Notes: generated by a model not told the origin, from the letters alone. A DNA stretch of 64,000 bases from Ruminococcus flavefaciens (GCF_900119075.1 NZ_FPIP01000001.1:496001-560000); one strand, 5' to 3'; shown: positions 1 to 8,622, counted from the stretch's first letter. Numbers and translations: made by a program.

Positions 1-554
1 ATGAAGCCCTTTGCGAAGAGATAAATAAATGCAGGGCTGCTGCCGTTAATAGCGATTATCTCCTTCATTTTATCCTTTGAGATAACTGCTGCCTTACCGC
101 ATATCTTGAAGATGTTGAGAACGACATCAAATTCTTCATCTGTAACACGCTCGTTTCTTGAAAGTGCAGAAGCGCCCTCGCCTAAAAGGAGAGGAGTGTT
201 AGGCATTACAAGAACTACCTTTGCGTCGGGAATAGTTTTCTTTGCGATAAATTCGTCGCCGATACCAGCGGCGATAGAGATTATAACAGTGTCTTTTGTT
301 GTGTGTGCGGATATTGCCTCAAGTACGCCCTCGATTATCTGTGGCTTAACTGCAAGAAAAACATATTTGCAATTCTCCATTATCTCCTTTTCGGAAGAGC
401 AGCCGTTTACTCCGTATTCAGCAAGAGCAGCAAGCTTTTCTGTGCATGGATCAAATGCGAAAAGCTTTACCTCAGCTTCGAGAGTGCTTGTTGAGATTCC
501 TTTCATTATTGCGGTGCCCATGTTTCCTGCACCGATAAAACCTATATTCATCAT
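1..554 (-). CDS. proC: Pyrroline-5-carboxylate reductase, N-terminal part (cut by window edge)
   Basis: This enzyme makes the last step of proline synthesis, the NAD(P)H-dependent reduction of pyrroline-5-carboxylate, in the cytosol. About 184 residues are visible. They open with a Rossmann dinucleotide loop (GFIGAGNMG, residues 5-13), followed by the family-typical stretches AVKPQIIEGVL and VMPNTPLLLGEGASAL and the beginning of the NGSSPAF segment that leads to the dimer domain. Two ATG codons stand in tandem at 554 and 551. AAGGAG at 563-568 is 8 bases from the first, so 554 is preferred. The C-terminal dimerisation domain lies outside the window. The family assignment is safe; neighbours on the upstream side of the edge are unknown. 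Confidence 0.93.
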   Translation of the reverse strand, partial: MMNIGFIGAGNMGTAIMKGISTSTLEAEVKLFAFDPCTEKLAALAEYGVNGCSSEKEIMENCKYVFLAVKPQIIEGVLEAISAHTTKDTVIISIAAGIGDEFIAKKTIPDAKVVLVMPNTPLLLGEGASALSRNERVTDEEFDVVLNIFKICGKAAVISKDKMKEIIAINGSSPAFIYLFAKGF

Positions 555-726
555 AGCTATAGCTCCTTATGTAATAATGCACTATTTATTATACATCACT
601 TTGTACAAAAAAGCAAGTGTATTTTTTGCGTTATTCAATGATTAGCGGCGTTTTTTTGCGGCGTTTATTGACTTTTTATAATTAGGGTGATAAAATTAGA
701 TTATTCAGTCGGCGGAGGGAACAAAA

Positions 727-999
727 ATGGACAGAAAGAAACCCAAAAACAACAAAATAACACGCTATTCCAACAGTGTTATCTATTATAAAAGTCTTTC
801 ATGCAGGGCAAGTATATACGAGGACAGGCTTATAACTGATTTTTGTAAAAAGAACAGGATGTCTAAGAGCATTTTTCTTGCTTCTGCGGCTATGTATTGC
901 ATAAATAACAATATAAGCGCAAAGGAACTGCTAAACAGCACTGCTACCTCTGAAAACTTTGATTTCAGGGAATATAAGGAAGATGAATATGAATTATGA
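727..999 (+). CDS. Small basic hypothetical protein (90 aa)
   Basis: I do not recognise a family. The protein starts with a run of Lys and Asn residues (MDRKKPKNNK) and continues with a predicted helical middle part (around residues 25-65) that could resemble a small ribbon-helix-helix or antitoxin-like fold, though no clear motif supports this. It ends in an acidic tail. A GGAGGG Shine-Dalgarno sits just before the ATG. Its stop codon overlaps the start of the downstream radical SAM gene by 11 bases, so the two are probably translated together. That coupling and the good ribosome binding site are the main reasons for calling it a real gene. Confidence 0.6.
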   Translation: MDRKKPKNNKITRYSNSVIYYKSLSCRASIYEDRLITDFCKKNRMSKSIFLASAAMYCINNNISAKELLNSTATSENFDFREYKEDEYEL

Positions 1000-1876
1000 A
1001 TGCAAGCTTTGTCCGAGAGAATGCGGAACTGACAGGACAAAGGAAAAAGGTTTCTGCGGTGCTGGAGATAAAGCTGTAGTCGCAAGAGCTTCACTGCACA
1101 AATGGGAGGAACCTTGTATTTCCTATAAAAACGGCGCAGGAACTGTTTTCTTTTCAGGCTGCAATCTGCATTGTTGTTTCTGTCAGAACAATAAAATAAG
1201 CAATGAGCTTTTCGGAAAAGAGATATCTGACGAGAAATTAAGCGAAATTTTTCTGCGATTGCAGGACATGGGAGCAGATAATATTGACCTTGTTACTCCG
1301 ACACATTTCGTTCCGAATATTATAAAAGCTCTTGATATGGCAAAAAATAAACTGACCATACCTGTAGTCTACAACTGCGGCGGCTATGAATCAGTAAAAA
1401 CTATCGAAATGCTCGACGGATATATAGATATCTATCTGCCGGATATGAAATACTTTTCCTCAGAAATATCAGCAAAGTACTCCAATGCTCCTGATTATTT
1501 TGAAAGAGCTTCGGCGGCAGCGCTTGCAATGATAAAGCAGACAGGAGAACTTAAATTCAACGACGAAGGCGGTCTTTTGAAAGGCACTGTAATACGTCAT
1601 ATGGTACTCCCCTCTCACAGACATGATTCCATGGAAATAATCAGGTGGATAGCTGAAAATACGTCTCCCAAAAATGTACTTGCAAGTATAATGAACCAGT
1701 ATACGCCTTTTGAATTTATCTCTGATGAATATCCCGAGCTAAAACGCCGCGTTACGAAAATGGAATACAACAGCGTTGTGAATCTTGCAGCTGAGCTTGG
1801 TATCAACGGCTTTACTCAGCAAAAAAGCTCTGCTTCACAGGAATATGTGCCCGATTTTGACCTTTCGGGAATATAA
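989..1876 (+). CDS. Radical SAM protein, PflA/PflX-like (COG1313 type)
   Basis: This is a predicted [4Fe-4S] radical SAM enzyme related to pyruvate formate-lyase activating enzymes, of the uncharacterised PflX type. The SAM cluster motif is CNLHCCFC (Cys58, Cys62, Cys65). An extra N-terminal Cys set (Cys5, Cys8, Cys12, Cys23) is typical of this group and may bind another metal centre. A first possible ATG at 983 is only 2 bases from AAGGA (976-980), while the ATG at 989 is 8 bases away, so 989 is chosen, giving 295 residues. It overlaps the preceding small gene and is followed by a terminator. The substrate is unknown; activation of a glycyl radical enzyme is possible but not shown by the context. 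Confidence 0.85.
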   Translation: MNYECKLCPRECGTDRTKEKGFCGAGDKAVVARASLHKWEEPCISYKNGAGTVFFSGCNLHCCFCQNNKISNELFGKEISDEKLSEIFLRLQDMGADNIDLVTPTHFVPNIIKALDMAKNKLTIPVVYNCGGYESVKTIEMLDGYIDIYLPDMKYFSSEISAKYSNAPDYFERASAAALAMIKQTGELKFNDEGGLLKGTVIRHMVLPSHRHDSMEIIRWIAENTSPKNVLASIMNQYTPFEFISDEYPELKRRVTKMEYNSVVNLAAELGINGFTQQKSSASQEYVPDFDLSGI

Positions 1877-1906
1877 AAAGCTCCAATACGGAGCTTTTTT
1901 AATTTT
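1876..1906 (+). terminator. Intrinsic terminator after radical SAM gene
   Basis: AAAGCTCC and GGAGCTTT form a stem around a five-base AATAC loop, followed by a run of T. It overlaps the stop codon of the radical SAM gene and separates it from the sigma factor operon. Confidence 0.85.
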
Positions 1907-1920
1907 TGTGTCACAAATAG

Positions 1921-1956
1921 CGTTTCAAATGTGTTATATGTTATGAAACGTTTCAA
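1921..1956. promoter_or_regulatory. Repeated GTTTCA/TGAAAC motifs upstream of the ECF sigma gene
   Basis: CGTTTCA (1921-1927) and TGAAACG (1944-1950) are inverted repeats, and GAAACGTTTC (1945-1954) is itself a perfect palindrome. TGAAAC resembles the -35 element of many ECF promoters, which would fit autoregulation, but no convincing -10 element is found at proper spacing before the ATG at 1970. Could be an operator or a short mRNA hairpin near the ribosome binding site. Confidence 0.35.
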
Positions 1957-1969
1957 TCGAGGTGATAAA

Positions 1970-2476
1970 ATGACTTATGACGAATCTGAAAAGCTGAAAA
2001 AGCTTTATGAAATATACGAGCAGCCCATGTACAGGATAGCATATGCTGTTCTGCATGACGTGGGACTTGCCGAGGACGCTGTCTCAGAGGCTTTTATCCG
2101 TATCATGCACAAGATAGGAAAACTCGGTGACTGTCACAGCGAAAAGACAAAGGCGTATATCGTTAAGGTCATAAAAAGCACTTCCATAAACATCTATCGC
2201 AGGAATAAACGTCGGTACAGCGAGGAAATCTCCATTGACGATGCCTTGCAAGTCGCCGATAAAGCTCAGCAATATTCTGATAACGGTTCAATTAACGAGA
2301 TATTGGGCGTACTGGGCGAGACTGATAGAAAGATCGTTACTCTTAGATGTATCGAGGAACTGTCATGGAAGGAAGTTGCGGATAAATTATCCCTCACCGA
2401 AGCAAATGTACGAAAGCGTTTTGAACGTACGAAAAAGCGCTTGAAATCGAAAGGAGAGATCAACAATGAGAAATAA
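1970..2476 (+). CDS. ECF-type RNA polymerase sigma factor
   Basis: This 168-residue protein is a group IV (ECF) sigma-70 factor that would redirect RNA polymerase to a stress or envelope regulon. Region 2 spans about residues 15-80 (EDAVSEAFIRIMHKI is typical of region 2). Region 4 lies at about 105-160 with the helix-turn-helix stretch LSWKEVADKLSLTEANVRKR. The start at 1970 is chosen because GAGGTGAT (1959-1966) precedes it at good distance; earlier in-frame start codons have no ribosome binding site. The 3' end overlaps the next gene by 11 bases, the usual arrangement of an ECF factor and its membrane anti-sigma partner. Confidence 0.9.
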   Translation: MTYDESEKLKKLYEIYEQPMYRIAYAVLHDVGLAEDAVSEAFIRIMHKIGKLGDCHSEKTKAYIVKVIKSTSINIYRRNKRRYSEEISIDDALQVADKAQQYSDNGSINEILGVLGETDRKIVTLRCIEELSWKEVADKLSLTEANVRKRFERTKKRLKSKGEINNEK

Positions 2477-4007
2477 AGGTATACCTTCCGAAAAAGAATG
2501 GGACAAAATAGTTGATGAAGCCTTTTCATCAGACAAAAAGCATGATTTCTCCGTGAGGTATGAACTTCGCAGGGAGGACATACAGAAAGGAAATATTATG
2601 AAAAAGACAACAAATCATATTAAAAGGCGATATATCGGCATGGTAGCGGCTGCGGCAGCCGTTGTTATAGGCGCTCCTATATCGATATATGCTATCTCAA
2701 GAGTAATTCCCACTTCGTCACCTATGGCTGAGGTTGAGAACGAGGAAGAAATTGCAACTCAGACAGTTATAACTCCCGAAGAACCTACAGAAGCCGAAGA
2801 CGAAACAAAAGGTGTACTCCAGCTTGAAAAGAACGGCGAATATCAGTATATCCTTAAATTTACCCCTACTGATGAAGAAGCAAGCGACGAGCAGAACTAT
2901 GATGTTGAGTACACATTTCTGCCTGAAGGAACTTATATGAGAGAACACGACTTCAAGTATGTTGTAGGAACAGGCGGAGGCATTACTCCTATTAAATACC
3001 GTGTATCAGCGGCTACACCTATGATCGAAAAAGTGGGCAGTATAGTAAAGCTTGACGATGTATCCAATGATGAAAAGACAGCTTATATATTCTACCGTCA
3101 GGAAAATATGTACTTAGGGGCAGAAGACACAAATTCATTCGGACGAGTTGTGTGGATTCATTTCAAGGGAACAAACTTTATGCTTCAACTGTACCTTACC
3201 GATGATATCTCAGACGATGACGCCCGCAGTGTTATTGACGGTGCTAAGCTTGTTCCGTCTGAGGAACAGGCAGCAGGTATATGGTTCAACAGAGAAGAAT
3301 CTGCCGGCAACAATAACGTTCAGCCTGCAACAAGCGGAAAGAGTATTGACGACTTTACTATAGTAAGCGTTGGTGATACAGTCAAGGACGAGCGTGAAGA
3401 CGGAAATAATATCGAAATAACTGTTAATGACGCGTGGGTTCAGGATAATTTCGACGGTATAACAACTGACGGCTGCGGCTGGGATGCGGATTACAGCGAA
3501 TTTCTTGGCGAAGACGGCAAGATATATGAAACCTATTACTACGGTACTGTCGGAGACGGTATAAATACTATTGATGAAATTACAGATACTGTAAAGACAC
3601 AAAAGAAAGTTATAGTTCTCGATTTGACATATAAAAACGTCGGGGACGAAGATATATGTGAGGATCTCGAAAACTGTAAGGTCGGCTGCAATATATTCCC
3701 AAGTCTGATCATAGCTCCCCAATGGGACTGCAACTGGCGTGTTAAAGCAAGCAATACAGATAAAATGCTTCTGAATCACAGTAAGCTTGCCTGCGAGGAC
3801 TTTTTATCACTTGAATCAGATAATAAATCGGGTAAAAACGCTATAAATATCCCGGCAGGCGGCGAAACTCATGTAAGGATATCGCTTGTCGCTGATGCAG
3901 ATGACCTTGATGATCTGTATGTAGACTATACAGGTCATGCGATGAATCATTCATACTATAAGAACTCGGAAAAATACCCGATATTACCTGTAAAGGATAT
4001 CAAATAA
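2466..4007 (+). CDS. Single-pass membrane protein, probable anti-sigma factor with large outer domain
   Basis: The 513-residue protein has a cytosolic N-terminus of about 55 residues, one membrane helix (about 57-79, Ala/Val rich), and an extracellular part of more than 400 residues. The outer part starts with a Glu/Thr-rich linker (about 85-115). It then has a region (about 118-275) that resembles DUF4367-like sensor domains, and a second domain (about 295-505) of the DUF5067/DUF4352-like beta-sandwich type seen in Firmicute lipoproteins. These domain names are from memory and need a profile search. The 11-base overlap with the sigma gene indicates coupled translation and an anti-sigma role by position. 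No zinc-binding HxxxCxxC motif is seen in the cytosolic part. Confidence 0.7.
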   Translation: MRNKGIPSEKEWDKIVDEAFSSDKKHDFSVRYELRREDIQKGNIMKKTTNHIKRRYIGMVAAAAAVVIGAPISIYAISRVIPTSSPMAEVENEEEIATQTVITPEEPTEAEDETKGVLQLEKNGEYQYILKFTPTDEEASDEQNYDVEYTFLPEGTYMREHDFKYVVGTGGGITPIKYRVSAATPMIEKVGSIVKLDDVSNDEKTAYIFYRQENMYLGAEDTNSFGRVVWIHFKGTNFMLQLYLTDDISDDDARSVIDGAKLVPSEEQAAGIWFNREESAGNNNVQPATSGKSIDDFTIVSVGDTVKDEREDGNNIEITVNDAWVQDNFDGITTDGCGWDADYSEFLGEDGKIYETYYYGTVGDGINTIDEITDTVKTQKKVIVLDLTYKNVGDEDICEDLENCKVGCNIFPSLIIAPQWDCNWRVKASNTDKMLLNHSKLACEDFLSLESDNKSGKNAINIPAGGETHVRISLVADADDLDDLYVDYTGHAMNHSYYKNSEKYPILPVKDIK

Positions 4008-4012
4008 TATCA

Positions 4013-4047
4013 AAAGGCGATACATCAGTGTGTATCGCCTTTCTTTT
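4013..4047. terminator. Bidirectional terminator between anti-sigma gene and glnN
   Basis: A perfect 12-bp stem (AAAGGCGATACA at 4013-4024, TGTATCGCCTTT at 4031-4042) with a six-base loop has T-rich flanks in both directions. It serves two convergent genes. Confidence 0.9.
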
Positions 4048-4051
4048 ATAA

Positions 4052-6148
4052 TTATACGTTGTAAATGATCTCGGAATAAGCCGGGATTGGCCACTTTGAA
4101 GCAGGCATATTAAGCTCTATCTCGTCTGCAATGCTTCTCATGATATCCATTTCAGCAAGCACCTTGTCGTGGAAGAATTCAGCCTGAGCCTGTATCTCCT
4201 TGACTGCATTTGCTTCAGTGATACGAGCTTCGAGACGCTCTATTGAATCGTAGAAGCGGTCAGCAAGCTCATTGAGCTTCTTGGCTATCTTCTCATCTGT
4301 GTTGCAGGTAAAGCCTATCTGCTTCTTTGTTGCAATAGCTTCACAGAGACTCTGAACGTGTTCCATAGTTGCAGGAAGAAGCTGCTTTCTTGCCATTTCG
4401 ACCATTGTACGAGCCTCGATACGTACAGTCTTGGAGTACTTTTCAAGGTGTATCTCGGTTCTTGCAGCTACCTCGTTCTGATTGTATATCTCAAACTTGC
4501 GGAATATGCGGATATTCTTTTCATCTGTGTAGTGAGGCATACAGTCAACAGTTGAAGCATAGTTCGGAAGTCCCCTTTTCTCTGCTTCCTTGACCCACTC
4601 GGCAGAGTAGCCGTCGCCGTTGAAGATTATCCTTCTGTGATCTTTGATAACGCTCTTGAGGAGCTTTCTTACCTCTGCATCAAAGTTATCCTTGCCCTTG
4701 AACGGCTCAAGTATCTCAGTGAACTGGCTGAGCTCCTCGCACATGATAGTGTTGAGAAGTACATTCGGACAAGCAATATTATCGGAAGAACCAACCATTC
4801 TGAACTCAAATCTGTTACCTGTGAATGCAAATGGTGAAGTTCTGTTTCTGTCTGTAGAATCCTTAGGGAAAGACGGAAGAGCGTCAACACCTATTTTGAA
4901 TGTACGTGTCTTTGTCTTGTACTCGCCGTCGTCCTCGATAGCCTGTAATACAGCTTCAAGCTCTTCACCGAGGAACATTGAAACGATAGCAGGCGGAGCT
5001 TCATCAGCACCGAGTCTGTGGTCGTTGCCTGCTGAAGCAGCTGACAGTCTCATAAGGTCAGCGTATTCGTCAACGCCCTTGATAAGAGCGCAGAGTATTG
5101 TGAGGAACTGGAGATTATCCATTGGAGTATCGCCGGGATCGAGAAGATTCTGACCGTCGTTTGTGGACATAGACCAGTTATTGTGCTTACCTGAGCCGTT
5201 TACACCCTCGAAAGGCTTCTCGTGGAGAAGGCATACAAGACCATGTCTGAGAGCTACCTTTTCCATAACTTCCATAGCAAGCTCGTTCTGGTCTGTACCG
5301 AGATTAGATGTAGTGAAAATAGGAGCCATTTCGTGCTGTGCAGGAGCTACCTCATTGTGCTTTGTCTTTGAGTAGATACCAAGTTTCCAGAGTTCTTCGT
5401 CAAGGTCAGCCATATAAGCCGCAACTCTCGGACGGAGATTTGCAAAGTACTGATCGTCAAGATCCTGTCCCTTTGGCGGCTTTGCACCGAAAAGTGTTCT
5501 TCCTGTAAGGATAAGATCCTCACGCTGGTCGAACTTTTCCTTGTCTATTAGGAAATATTCCTGCTCTGCGCCTACAGTTGATGTTACTCTTGTAACTCTG
5601 TCGTTTCCGAAAAGCTTTAAGAAACGGACAGCTGTCTTGCTGAGAGCCTGCATTGACCGAAGAAGCGGAGTTTTCTTATCAAGGACTTCGCCTGTGTATG
5701 ATACGAATACTGTTGGGATATAGAGACTTCCCTCTTTTACGAAGCAGTAGGAAGTAGGATCCCATGCTGTATATCCTCTTGCTGAGCTTGTTCTTCTGAG
5801 TCCGCCTGACGGGAATGATGAAGCGTCAGGTTCGCCCTTTACGAGAGCTTTGCCTGAGAACTCCATGATAGCCATACCGTTAGGGGCAGGATTTATAAAG
5901 CAGTCATGCTTTTCGGCTGTAGAGCCTGTCATTGGCTGGAACCAGTGTGTGTAGTGAGTAGCGCCTCTTTCTATAGCCCATTCCTTGATAGTATTGGCAA
6001 CAACATCTGCTGTTTCCATATCAGCAAGGGGCTCGTTGTTCTGCATTGTTCTCTTAAGTGCCTTATAGACATTCTTTGGAAGTCTTGTTTTCATTACTTC
6101 CTCGTTAAAGACGTTGCAGGCAAAAATCTCGGGGATATTAACTGACAT
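4052..6148 (-). CDS. glnN: Glutamine synthetase type III
   Basis: Cytosolic ATP-dependent condensation of glutamate and ammonia to glutamine. At 698 residues it has the size of GSIII enzymes, well above the 440-470 residues of GSI. Visible conserved parts are KHNEVAPAQHEMAPIF, NGSGKHNNWS and RNRTSPFAFTGNRFEFR, which hold metal-, glutamate- and nucleotide-binding residues. GSIII enzymes are common in Bacteroides and Ruminococcus, where they are important for ammonia assimilation. GAGGAGG precedes the ATG, and a full consensus promoter lies upstream. The gene stands alone between terminators. No regulatory PII or GlnR gene is nearby. Confidence 0.97.
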   Translation of the reverse strand: MSVNIPEIFACNVFNEEVMKTRLPKNVYKALKRTMQNNEPLADMETADVVANTIKEWAIERGATHYTHWFQPMTGSTAEKHDCFINPAPNGMAIMEFSGKALVKGEPDASSFPSGGLRRTSSARGYTAWDPTSYCFVKEGSLYIPTVFVSYTGEVLDKKTPLLRSMQALSKTAVRFLKLFGNDRVTRVTSTVGAEQEYFLIDKEKFDQREDLILTGRTLFGAKPPKGQDLDDQYFANLRPRVAAYMADLDEELWKLGIYSKTKHNEVAPAQHEMAPIFTTSNLGTDQNELAMEVMEKVALRHGLVCLLHEKPFEGVNGSGKHNNWSMSTNDGQNLLDPGDTPMDNLQFLTILCALIKGVDEYADLMRLSAASAGNDHRLGADEAPPAIVSMFLGEELEAVLQAIEDDGEYKTKTRTFKIGVDALPSFPKDSTDRNRTSPFAFTGNRFEFRMVGSSDNIACPNVLLNTIMCEELSQFTEILEPFKGKDNFDAEVRKLLKSVIKDHRRIIFNGDGYSAEWVKEAEKRGLPNYASTVDCMPHYTDEKNIRIFRKFEIYNQNEVAARTEIHLEKYSKTVRIEARTMVEMARKQLLPATMEHVQSLCEAIATKKQIGFTCNTDEKIAKKLNELADRFYDSIERLEARITEANAVKEIQAQAEFFHDKVLAEMDIMRSIADEIELNMPASKWPIPAYSEIIYNV

Positions 6149-6206
6149 ATTCTTTCCTCCTCAGAGCATATCCGCTCCTAAATACAATACTCCATTATAT
6201 TTTTCA

Positions 6207-6235
6207 ATTATACCACTATGACGTCAATTTGTCAA
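6207..6235 (-). promoter_or_regulatory. Promoter of glnN
   Basis: Read on the minus strand, TTGACA (6230-6235) and TATAAT (6207-6212) are separated by exactly 17 bases, a perfect housekeeping promoter. The untranslated leader is about 50 bases. Confidence 0.85.
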
Positions 6236-6326
6236 TATAACATGAACTCGAGGGATATACTTTTTCTTCTTGATACAAAATATATGTACGCTGATGTTAA
6301 AAAAAGTATATTTTGCCATGCTAACA

Positions 6327-6354
6327 TAAAAAATCCTCGGAGCAATCCGAGGAT
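6327..6354 (-). terminator. Intrinsic terminator of pfp
   Basis: ATCCTCGGA and TCCGAGGAT form a 9-bp stem with a four-base loop, followed on the minus strand by six T. It ends the phosphofructokinase transcript before glnN. Confidence 0.88.
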
Positions 6355-6360
6355 AATTCG

Positions 6361-7584
6361 TTATATTACAAAGTTAAGAGGCATACCGTTCTTCATAATT
6401 GCGTGGAGTTCGCCCTGTATAAGCGGCATAAGGTAGTCATATGCAGGCGGAAGAACGTTGTTTCCCTCCTCGTTGATCCACTCACGCGGAAAGAACTTTT
6501 CTGTATTTGCTGCCTTTGCTGCGTCTACAGTATCTATCCTGTAGCTGTAGGGCATATTTGATTCTCTTACAAAAGTCATCATACAGCCTGATTTGCCCTC
6601 AAGTCCTGCATTTACAGCTGCCATACCTATAGCCTCTGCGGACTGAATATCCTCCAGCGAAGCAATATGCGAGCTGCATCTCTGCATAACATTGAGTTCA
6701 ATAGAACGAACCTTGCAGCCTATCTCAGCACCTACAAGCTTTTCAAGGAACTTGCCGATTCCTGCGAGATAGCTGTGACCGAAAACGTCCTTCTGACCTG
6801 ACTGATATTCCTCGGCGGCGAACTTGCCCTCAGCAGTTTTTACTCCCTCAGATACAACAACAATAACTGCACGGTGCTTCTTCATCTGTTCCTTGACATC
6901 TCTGAGGAAACCTTCGATACTGAACACAGCTTCAGGAAGATATACCAGATGAGGAGCGCTCTCGCCGTTTGCTCTGATACAGCATGAAGCGGCAGCAAGC
7001 CAGCCTGCGTGACGTCCCATAGTTTCGATTATAGTTACTGACGGTATACTGTAAACATTACTGTCACGGGTTATCTCCTGAACAGTAGCAGCAACATACT
7101 TAGCGGCTGAACCGAATCCCGGTGAATGGTCTGTTTCGCAAAGGTCGTTGTCTATTGTTTTAGGAATACCGATTATTTTTATATCATCAATATTGTATGC
7201 ACGAAGATACTCCGAATACTTGGCAACAGTGTCCATGGAATCATTACCGCCGATATAGAAAAATATGCCTATATCGCGCCAGCGAAGCACTGCTGTTATC
7301 TTTTCGTAGATCTCAGTGCTTTCTGTATAGCTCGGAAGCTTTTTTCTGCATGATCCAAGTACTGCTGACGGTGTTCTGAGAAGCAGCTGATAGCTTACAT
7401 CGCTGTCGATCTTTTCGGACAGATCAACCATTTGGTCATTAATGATACCCTCTATGCCATTTAGAACGCCAAATATCTTGTTTATCTTGCCTGATTTTTT
7501 TCCTGCGTTGAAAACGCCTGCCAATGAAGCATTTATAGCGCAGGTCGGACCTCCTGACTGTGCAACTGCAATATTCATATTCAC
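6361..7584 (-). CDS. pfp: 6-phosphofructokinase, probably pyrophosphate-dependent
   Basis: Glycolytic phosphorylation of fructose 6-phosphate. Two sites point to pyrophosphate rather than ATP as donor: GGNDS (112-116) where ATP enzymes have GGDGS, and PKTIDND (141-147) where ATP enzymes have PGTIDND. MGRHAGW and the catalytic Asp of TIDND are present. The 407 residues fit the PPi-PFK family. The start is unusual: GTG at 7584 and ATG at 7578 are both in frame, and GGGAGGG (7615-7621) is about 30 bases away, with a 9-bp hairpin filling the space. If the hairpin folds, the spacing to the GTG becomes 7, so 7584 is preferred. The gene is monocistronic with its own terminator. Confidence 0.9.
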   Translation of the reverse strand: MNMNIAVAQSGGPTCAINASLAGVFNAGKKSGKINKIFGVLNGIEGIINDQMVDLSEKIDSDVSYQLLLRTPSAVLGSCRKKLPSYTESTEIYEKITAVLRWRDIGIFFYIGGNDSMDTVAKYSEYLRAYNIDDIKIIGIPKTIDNDLCETDHSPGFGSAAKYVAATVQEITRDSNVYSIPSVTIIETMGRHAGWLAAASCCIRANGESAPHLVYLPEAVFSIEGFLRDVKEQMKKHRAVIVVVSEGVKTAEGKFAAEEYQSGQKDVFGHSYLAGIGKFLEKLVGAEIGCKVRSIELNVMQRCSSHIASLEDIQSAEAIGMAAVNAGLEGKSGCMMTFVRESNMPYSYRIDTVDAAKAANTEKFFPREWINEEGNNVLPPAYDYLMPLIQGELHAIMKNGMPLNFVI

Positions 7585-7589
7585 ATATT

Positions 7590-7621
7590 AGCTCAGCAAA
7601 ATATGCTAAGCTGTCCCTCCC
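7590..7621 (-). promoter_or_regulatory. Hairpin between Shine-Dalgarno and start of pfp
   Basis: On the minus strand GGGAGGG (7615-7621) is followed after two bases by AGCTTAGCA (7604-7612), a five-base loop and TGCTGAGCT (7590-7598). These pair over 9 bp with one G-U pair. Only five bases follow before the GTG at 7584. The hairpin appears to loop out spacer RNA so that a distant ribosome binding site works. Confidence 0.55.
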
Positions 7622-7762
7622 ATAATATTAGCCATACGGCTTCAATTATATTATATCATGATGAATAGTATTTTTCAATAAGTATAAAATCCAAAAAACA
7701 GTAACATCAAAGCGCAATATTTGAAAAATGCAGCAATTTTTGCACAACATATATACGATCGG

Positions 7763-8551
7763 TTATATCAAATCAAAATGCAACAATGCGTTTTTTATTC
7801 CGTCCTCTTCAATAGGAGATGTTATGTACGAAACATATGGATAAATATTCTCGGCTCCGCCCATAGCAATACTGTTCGGAACCGCTTCAAGCATTGGCAG
7901 GTCGTTGGCGCTGTCTCCTATTGCATATGCGTTATCAATTGATATTCCAAGCTTTTTCAGTACCATTTCTATACCTGTAGCCTTTGAGTAGCCAAGCGGA
8001 ACGTTTTCGTAAAATCCGCCCCCCCGATCAATTATCGAGAAATTCTTTCCTATTTCGCGTCTGAAAAGCTCCATATCACTATCCTGAGTTGTCCAAATTA
8101 CGAATTTATCAAATCCAAAATCGTTGTCCTCTACCCTACCGCTGATGTCTATTCCCGAATCCACAAATACTTCCATAAACTCTTTCAGGCCATCGGCTAT
8201 CGGAGCTTTATCATCGAAAAAATAGCCCTCTGAGTGCTCATAAACAGGTGTAACCCTGCATTTTCTCATTAGTTCTGCTATATTTCTGCACTCTTCCTGT
8301 GGGATAGTTCTTGAAAAAAGCACTTCTCCGCCGTATTCTATATATGTTCCGCAGCCGCAGATGTAACCGTCAAATCCCAATTCCTTAACTCGCGGACTGA
8401 TATTGAAAGCAGTTCTGCCCGAATTAATAAACGTTAGATTGCCTTTCTGACGAGTAAGCTTTATAGCTTCACGGGTGCTTTGGGGAATTATTGCTCTTGC
8501 GTCCTCGGTTACAAGAGTCCCGTCGATATCGAAAAATATTATTGAACGCAT
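7763..8551 (-). CDS. HAD-superfamily phosphatase, Cof type
   Basis: A predicted cytosolic phosphatase acting on small phosphorylated metabolites. The N-terminus has the catalytic DxD motif (FFDIDGTL, Asp8 and Asp10). The C-terminal part has KATGIEMVLKKLGI and the GDSANDLPML motif that binds Mg2+. A C2-type cap domain lies between. The length of 262 fits the Cof/YwpJ group. AAGGAGTG precedes the ATG. The physiological substrate cannot be read from the sequence. It lies between pfp and a divergent cobalamin adenosyltransferase, with no clear operon partner. Confidence 0.9.
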   Translation of the reverse strand: MRSIIFFDIDGTLVTEDARAIIPQSTREAIKLTRQKGNLTFINSGRTAFNISPRVKELGFDGYICGCGTYIEYGGEVLFSRTIPQEECRNIAELMRKCRVTPVYEHSEGYFFDDKAPIADGLKEFMEVFVDSGIDISGRVEDNDFGFDKFVIWTTQDSDMELFRREIGKNFSIIDRGGGFYENVPLGYSKATGIEMVLKKLGISIDNAYAIGDSANDLPMLEAVPNSIAMGGAENIYPYVSYITSPIEEDGIKNALLHFDLI

Positions 8552-8622
8552 AAAAACACTCCTTATTCATTAACAATAAACATTATATTACGAAATAAAG
8601 GCAATGTCAAGAAATTTCGGAG

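Noticed and set aside
106-645. Plus-strand open frame of 179 aa opposite proC
   Set aside because: The minus strand codes clearly for pyrroline-5-carboxylate reductase; the plus frame has no family features.
3210-3779. Long open frame on the minus strand (189 aa)
   Set aside because: It lies wholly inside the anti-sigma-like gene on the other strand, has no ribosome binding site, and its composition looks like an antisense shadow.
4644-5153. Plus-strand open frame of 169 aa inside glnN
   Set aside because: It is the antisense of a highly conserved part of glutamine synthetase III.
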